From Succinivibrio dextrinosolvens (GTDB taxonomy: Bacteria; Pseudomonadota; Gammaproteobacteria; Enterobacterales; Succinivibrionaceae): a stretch of 64,000 nucleotides of DNA. The notes under the pieces are model-generated. The model was not told the origin of the DNA. It did not search any database and saw nothing but the letters and a program-made list of their open reading frames with translations. How positions within the stretch are numbered: position 1 is the first letter of the stretch; every line of letters begins with the position of its first letter. The translations under genes and the position numbers were made by a program. Below, piece by piece: positions 60,008-64,000 of the stretch. The stretch spans positions 1 through 64,000 of the forward strand of contig NZ_FPAH01000001.1 of assembly GCF_900116345.1 (NCBI RefSeq), in the 5' to 3' direction.

Positions 60008-60038
60008 AATATAATGTAATTTTATATTACATTATATT
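60008..60038. promoter_or_regulatory. 31-bp perfect TGTAAT palindrome
   Basis: AATATAATGTAAT (60008-60020), TTTAT, ATTACATTATATT (60026-60038). It lies 85 bases before the ssb ATG in a 328-base divergent gap. Half-site TGTAAT is shared with 53359 and 54129. Nothing else is recognisable in the gap. Confidence 0.65.
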
Positions 60039-60251
60039 TGAACAACATGTACTATATTATCAGTGCGCAAGAATAAAGAAGTTAATAGTTGGGGATGACG
60101 AATAGAAAGATATAATTATCATTACATACTGAGATAGTAGGCAACCTCAAAAAAAACTAAATTAACTATCTTCTTTTTTTTGATTTACAATAAGTTAGCA
60201 ATTCTATTTAGTTGTATTCAAAACTATATTTTTGCTCAACTCTAAATATAA

Positions 60252-61313
60252 GTGAAAAAAATGAAATTATTAAAGTGTGTGTGTATTTCTCTATTATTTT
60301 GCAATTACGTTTATGCAGATCAAAGTGTCGAGAAGTTGTTAGAAAGATGTAATCAAGAAGATATTTCCACGATAGTTTCACAATCCCAAAATCCAGGTAA
60401 AACATTTGATGATGTTAATAATTTAATACGAACATTTGCTCAAAGGTATAAGGAATCTATAAATACCAATCAGGATGTAGATTTTGCCTTAACTCATAGT
60501 GCAGAGCAAAGAAAGACAATAGACGCATATGGCGACTGTGTAAAAAAAATAAAAAACCCAACAACTTTCTTAGCATTAAATCTTGCGCTTTACAAATTAG
60601 CGATAGGAAAGGTCACTAATGGATATAGCTCAGATTTTGTAGTAGCGAGAAACATTGTTGATAACGAATGCCAAAAAACAGGTATTAAAGCCGTATGTGA
60701 AACCGCTGAAATAATGTCGAACGTAAAACAAGCAGAAAGATTCACTACATTAGGAGAACATTTCAAATACAGTCTGCCAAACAACCTCTGTGAACTGCAT
60801 TCAACTGATCCTATTGAAAAAAACTTACTACAACAGGCAAAATCAACAACTCCAAAAGCAGATATTCCGGTATTCTTCGTTGACTGTAATTCATTAAACA
60901 AGGTCAAGTCTGGAATTGAAGTACCTCAGTTCCCTACATTCGGTGCCATAAAGAATCTTAAACAGAAATATATCTTCTCAAAGCAGTCATTTTTGGAAGA
61001 AATGGCTAAACGTTTTAACGTAGACAGTGCTTCATTGAATAAACTCGTCGATGAAAACATGAAAAAGGGAGCAGAGAATTTAGATTATCAAGCCGAGGTT
61101 TCTGCTTCATCAACAAAGTATATGGGAAGAGACGAAGATTCTATTTATATAGCCGGAAATTCTGTACTGAATGGAGAAAAATATAAGTTCATATCTGCAT
61201 TCTCACTTCAGAAAGGAGTGGTATTCAATATAGAGATATATTCAGCAGACAAGAACACAAAAACAAATGAACTTCTAAAGTTTGTAGCAGGTCTTAAAAA
61301 TAATCTTAAGTAA
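60252..61313 (+). CDS. Secreted hypothetical protein
   Basis: About 353 residues with a signal peptide (MKLLKCVCISLLFCNYVYA, cleavage near YA-DQ). The start is GTG 60252 or ATG 60261; neither has a good ribosome site. The mature protein is helical with eight scattered cysteines. The last 120 residues (KYMGRDEDSIYIAGNSVLNGEKYKFISAFSLQKGV) look like a strand-rich C-terminal domain. Likely periplasmic. No family recognised. Confidence 0.65.
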   Translation: MKKMKLLKCVCISLLFCNYVYADQSVEKLLERCNQEDISTIVSQSQNPGKTFDDVNNLIRTFAQRYKESINTNQDVDFALTHSAEQRKTIDAYGDCVKKIKNPTTFLALNLALYKLAIGKVTNGYSSDFVVARNIVDNECQKTGIKAVCETAEIMSNVKQAERFTTLGEHFKYSLPNNLCELHSTDPIEKNLLQQAKSTTPKADIPVFFVDCNSLNKVKSGIEVPQFPTFGAIKNLKQKYIFSKQSFLEEMAKRFNVDSASLNKLVDENMKKGAENLDYQAEVSASSTKYMGRDEDSIYIAGNSVLNGEKYKFISAFSLQKGVVFNIEIYSADKNTKTNELLKFVAGLKNNLK

Positions 61314-61338
61314 GACATAGAATTTGGAGACCAAACAC

Positions 61339-61364
61339 AAAAGGGCAATAATGCCCTTTTTAGT
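61339..61364 (+). terminator. Terminator of the secreted-protein gene
   Basis: AAAAGGGCA, loop ATAA, TGCCCTTTT and a following T. Confidence 0.75.
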
Positions 61365-61384
61365 TTTAACTTAGTCAATAAATT

Positions 61385-61409
61385 TAGCCTGTCAAAAAGC
61401 GACAGGCTA
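61385..61409 (-). terminator. Terminator-like hairpin of the parB operon
   Basis: TAGCCTGTC (61385-61393) and GACAGGCTA (61401-61409), 20 bases beyond the stop codon at 61429. The minus strand continues AAATTTATTG, so the T-run is weak. Confidence 0.6.
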
Positions 61410-61428
61410 TAAAAATTTCGTATATAAA

Positions 61429-62004
61429 CTACAAGTCTTCCTCTCCTAATTCCGGTCTAACTCTCTGTTTCTCTCCCTGTTTGGAGGTAGTTACTAGAGT
61501 AGCCACCGCTCTCTCAAATATATGTGAGTTTTCATCAAGCATTTTGGTCAGTTTAAACGGATTGAACACACCAAAATCAGAAATAACGTAGTAAGCTGAG
61601 CCTTCTCCTTCCTGTTCGGCTTTAGGTGCTTTCTCTCTTTCTACAATGACACCAAAATCGTTTCTAAGGCTGGTTATCTGTCTCCAGAGCTGATAGCGGA
61701 AGTTCTTGATATTATTCATATCACCGTCCCAACCTAAAAGACGGTAAATACTTCTCTCCCACGCTCTTTTATTGTCACGTGAAAAGTACACGGTAAAGAT
61801 GTAAATAAACGTGTACTTTCTAACCATGGTAAGACTCAAGACAAGATTAGGTGTCTTTGAGTCGTTTTCTTCACTCTGTAATGCCCCTTTATTTCCTTTA
61901 TTCACGCTATTCTGACGTGATCTCCATTCTTTGGAGGCTCTCTCGTTAATATTATTATCATCGTTAGTGTCGGAGAGCTCGTCATTTGTTGTGTGTTTTG
62001 GCAT
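61429..62004 (-). CDS. Hypothetical protein of the parB operon
   Basis: 191 residues. A low-complexity polar N-terminus (NDELSDTNDDNNINERASKEW) precedes a domain with YTFIYIFTVYFSRDNKRAWERSIYRLLGW and FRYQLWRQITSLRNDFGVIVERE, which resembles a winged-helix pattern. AGGAA precedes the ATG. Directly after parB, so it may act in replication or partition control; not recognised as a known family. Confidence 0.62.
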   Translation of the reverse strand: MPKHTTNDELSDTNDDNNINERASKEWRSRQNSVNKGNKGALQSEENDSKTPNLVLSLTMVRKYTFIYIFTVYFSRDNKRAWERSIYRLLGWDGDMNNIKNFRYQLWRQITSLRNDFGVIVEREKAPKAEQEGEGSAYYVISDFGVFNPFKLTKMLDENSHIFERAVATLVTTSKQGEKQRVRPELGEEDL

Positions 62005-62044
62005 ATCTAAGCTTCCTGTGTTTTCCTAATGTTGGTACACCCTA

Positions 62045-63019
62045 TCAAGGTTTATGGGTTGAGTATTTCATCACATACTCTGCAAGAGCTTCAGCTATAA
62101 CCTCCTCTAAATCCTTGTTTGTCTGAGTTACATAATCCTGAACCAATTCTGCAGTATTCGGCATGATTTCGTCTAAACGTGACCATTTGACAGACAGTTT
62201 GTCTCCAAATATTTCCTCACTAACCGTTTTCTCAGAAACTTCTTTTGCAGTAACAGAACTCTTAAGCTTTTTAATTGCTGCATCAAGCACCTTATTGGCT
62301 GCAGTCTGCTTAATCTGTCTTAATTCTTCCTCGTCCCTATCATCTTCAGGGTTAATCTCACAGAAGATTTCGTTAACCTTTTCAACAACGCCCTTGGCAA
62401 GTTCACGCTTCTTTTCCTTAACTGCAGCGAACTTTTTCAGGAAATTAAGGTTTAAGTCTACAAAACTCTGCATTTCGAGAGCATCAAGTTCACGTCCGAT
62501 CTTCAGCATTACATATAAATAGGACTTTTTTACCGAGAGCATCTGGCAGATTTCATCAACCTTAACGCCACCCTGCTCTAATTGAGTTACTGCCTTTACA
62601 ATATCCACAGCAGGAGGATTGTCACGGTGAAGGTTTTCAACGACCTGCATTGCAATACGTTCAAACTCGTTCTTTGGCTTATCACGTACAATCGCCTTAA
62701 TGGTCTTAGCACCAATTCTCTTGCTGGCTCTGTAACGTCTTTCACCGCAGATAACAAAGTATTTGCCGTTCTCAAAGTAAACGGTAATCGGATTTAGAAG
62801 TCCCTGCTCCTTGATGGTCTTACCAAGTTTCTCCAGAGCACTGTCTGAGAAAACTGTTCTCACCTGTTCCCTGGTTTCAATCTTATCGAGTTCTATTTCC
62901 TGTACTCCGGTAAGCTGTGTGCTGTTACCGGAAAACATTTCCTTAACCGAGTCAATTCTGTTGTTAAAATTGTCGAAAGTATCTGGAAGGCTTGAAAGCT
63001 GTTTTAATAAGTCTGACAT
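62045..63019 (-). CDS. parB: ParB-family partition protein
   Basis: 324 residues. The ParB/Srx domain shows ELDKIETREQVRTVFSDSAL, GLLNPITVYFENGKYFVICGERRYRASKRI with the GERR CTPase/DNA-clamp motif, and MQVVENLHRDNPPAVD. A helix-turn-helix follows (VKVDEICQMLSVKKSYLYVMLKIGRE). It marks a self-partitioning replicon or large mobile element; the ParA gene is not in the window. The candidate binding palindrome lies upstream of its operon at 63851. Confidence 0.92.
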   Translation of the reverse strand: MSDLLKQLSSLPDTFDNFNNRIDSVKEMFSGNSTQLTGVQEIELDKIETREQVRTVFSDSALEKLGKTIKEQGLLNPITVYFENGKYFVICGERRYRASKRIGAKTIKAIVRDKPKNEFERIAMQVVENLHRDNPPAVDIVKAVTQLEQGGVKVDEICQMLSVKKSYLYVMLKIGRELDALEMQSFVDLNLNFLKKFAAVKEKKRELAKGVVEKVNEIFCEINPEDDRDEEELRQIKQTAANKVLDAAIKKLKSSVTAKEVSEKTVSEEIFGDKLSVKWSRLDEIMPNTAELVQDYVTQTNKDLEEVIAEALAEYVMKYSTHKP

Positions 63020-63056
63020 TTTGAAATTCCGTATGTTCTATCTTTAATCCATTCAC

Positions 63057-63656
63057 CTAAATCTTCATGGTATTCAGGGTGAATGCGCCTTCCGTGAATC
63101 TGCTTATCTCGTCTGCAGAAAGAGTGTTTCGCTTTTCTCGAATCTTTCTGTAGGCTGATGATCTTGTTTCCATGATCTGCAGAATATCCTTCATGGCGGT
63201 TTCGTTACTACCGCTGACATGGATTTTCCCATCCAGGTTAAATATCAGCGAATAAGCATTTAACTCATAGAGGGTTTCTGCAATCTGTATATTTATGTTT
63301 ACGAGTTCAGCTATATCAAGCTCTGTTTCACCGCTAAAACGGTCGTAACAGCTACCGATAATGAATTTAGCAACGTTCAGTAAGACTTTTTCTCTGAATT
63401 GATCAAGATTTCCGATATGGAGTTCACCTTCCCATTCTCTGAATGCTGTCTTAACCGCAATGTCAAACAGACGGTTTAGCGCATCATCCCAGACAGTCTG
63501 GAGATATTCCTCCACAGGGGAAGTGTTATAGCTGTCTAGCTCCTCTATCGGGTTGTTATCATCAAGAATAATCCTGACCAATGAACGGATAGAACCTACA
63601 GCAAGACCCGCTGCTGGTAACAGTCGAACCTTGTAATCTGATAGGATTTTACTCAT
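63057..63656 (-). CDS. Hypothetical protein upstream of parB
   Basis: 199 residues from ATG 63656 (AAAGGAAAGG upstream; ATG 63698 is less likely). Helical and acidic, no recognised domain. It ends 37 bases before parB and is probably the first visible gene of that operon. Confidence 0.65.
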   Translation of the reverse strand: MSKILSDYKVRLLPAAGLAVGSIRSLVRIILDDNNPIEELDSYNTSPVEEYLQTVWDDALNRLFDIAVKTAFREWEGELHIGNLDQFREKVLLNVAKFIIGSCYDRFSGETELDIAELVNINIQIAETLYELNAYSLIFNLDGKIHVSGSNETAMKDILQIMETRSSAYRKIREKRNTLSADEISRFTEGAFTLNTMKI

Positions 63657-63850
63657 ATACCTTTCCTTTAAGCTTAATTGATAAAAAAGATTGCTCAAAT
63701 AGCAAAATCAGACAAATAAGCTTACTCGTTGATTTACAAATATATTAAGTTGCAGATTATCGCAATAATGGGCAAATTGTTGCAATAGTAGCGCAACAAA
63801 TCTGTATTTTACTGAATATGTTTTTGAAAGTTTTCCTTTGGAGGGGAAAT

Positions 63851-63865
63851 TTCCACACTGTGGAA
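63851..63865. promoter_or_regulatory. 15-bp palindrome upstream of the parB operon, candidate parS/operator
   Basis: TTCCACACTGTGGAA, extended to 17 bases as TTTCCACACTGTGGAAA. Same family as 11564 and 55979. Between it and the first gene, GTTGC/GCAAC and CAGATT/AATCTG repeats (about 63750-63812) suggest further operators. Confidence 0.58.
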
Positions 63866-63892
63866 AAAAGTCATAGTCATCAGCGAAATATG

Positions 63893-63934
63893 CTAAAAAA
63901 AGACCTTAACCGCAATATGGGGCAACGGTTAAGG
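63893..63934 (-). terminator. Terminator of a gene beyond the right edge
   Basis: CCTTAACCG (63904-63912) and CGGTTAAGG (63926-63934); the minus strand then reads TCTTTTTTT. It ends a leftward transcript entering from outside the window. The last 66 bases show no gene start. Confidence 0.7.
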
Positions 63935-64000
63935 CCAATACACAACAAATGTCCTTTATATAAGCCGTTTATGCAGTTTGAACGGTCTGTTCTCCACTGT

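Overview
The window is AT-rich bacterial DNA that looks like part of a large mobile or extrachromosomal replicon (an integrative conjugative element or megaplasmid) in a low-GC Gram-negative, most likely a gammaproteobacterium. Lipoprotein signals, BamE-like lipoproteins, a DinJ/YafQ pair, a YqiA/YcfP-type esterase and a TatD/YcfH protein all point that way. A Succinivibrionaceae-like host is my guess from overall style, not a sequence match. There are no rRNA or tRNA genes, transposases, CRISPR arrays or recognisable conjugation genes. Most genes have clear Shine-Dalgarno sites, which I used to choose starts.

Left part (1-20 kb): accessory and decaying genes. These include a TatD hydrolase, a HipA-like kinase, a CoiA-like nuclease, a secreted protein with eight CCG-cysteine repeats, lipoproteins, a DinJ antitoxin with a dead YafQ toxin, a DprE1-like/DprE2-like oxidoreductase pair split by two inserted genes (with a leftover second DprE2 fragment), a cold-shock/zinc-ribbon membrane protein, a lone PD-(D/E)XK nuclease, a HicB-like regulator, an inverted-repeat-rich 0.3 kb region and a four-gene operon of unknown small acidic proteins.

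Middle (21-50 kb): the most interesting part. It holds a DnaQ-like exonuclease, a HEPN protein, a DUF262/HNH nuclease, a broken McrB-N/HNH nuclease and three BspA-type repeat proteins. It also holds an apparent RNA-repair island: a TROVE/vWA (Ro60-like) protein preceded by a long-stem structured RNA that looks like a Y RNA, a kinase-phosphatase-RNA ligase fusion with a Trl1/T4Rnl1-type ligase, a YqiA-like esterase, a DIP1984 protein, a SLOG protein, two WYL regulators, and a four-member paralogous family of which one is fused to a cyclic-phosphate-processing receiver (cREC) domain. At least twelve transcription units here share one nearly invariant upstream element (TCTGGAAYGAT, six bases, TTANNC, then a -10-like hexamer), at consistent distances from the starts. 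I read this as one regulon controlling the island.

Right part (50-64 kb): replicon maintenance. It has BamE-like lipoproteins and small genes in a tight operon, a helix-turn-helix-like protein, a YqaJ exonuclease, HU, a Pif1-like helicase, SSB, ParB and its neighbours. Three operon promoters carry TGTAAT/ATTACA palindromes. A 15-bp palindrome TTCCACANTGTGGAA occurs at three places, including just upstream of the parB operon, and is a candidate parS/operator. A 1 kb gene-free stretch at 55.7-56.7 kb is full of hairpins.
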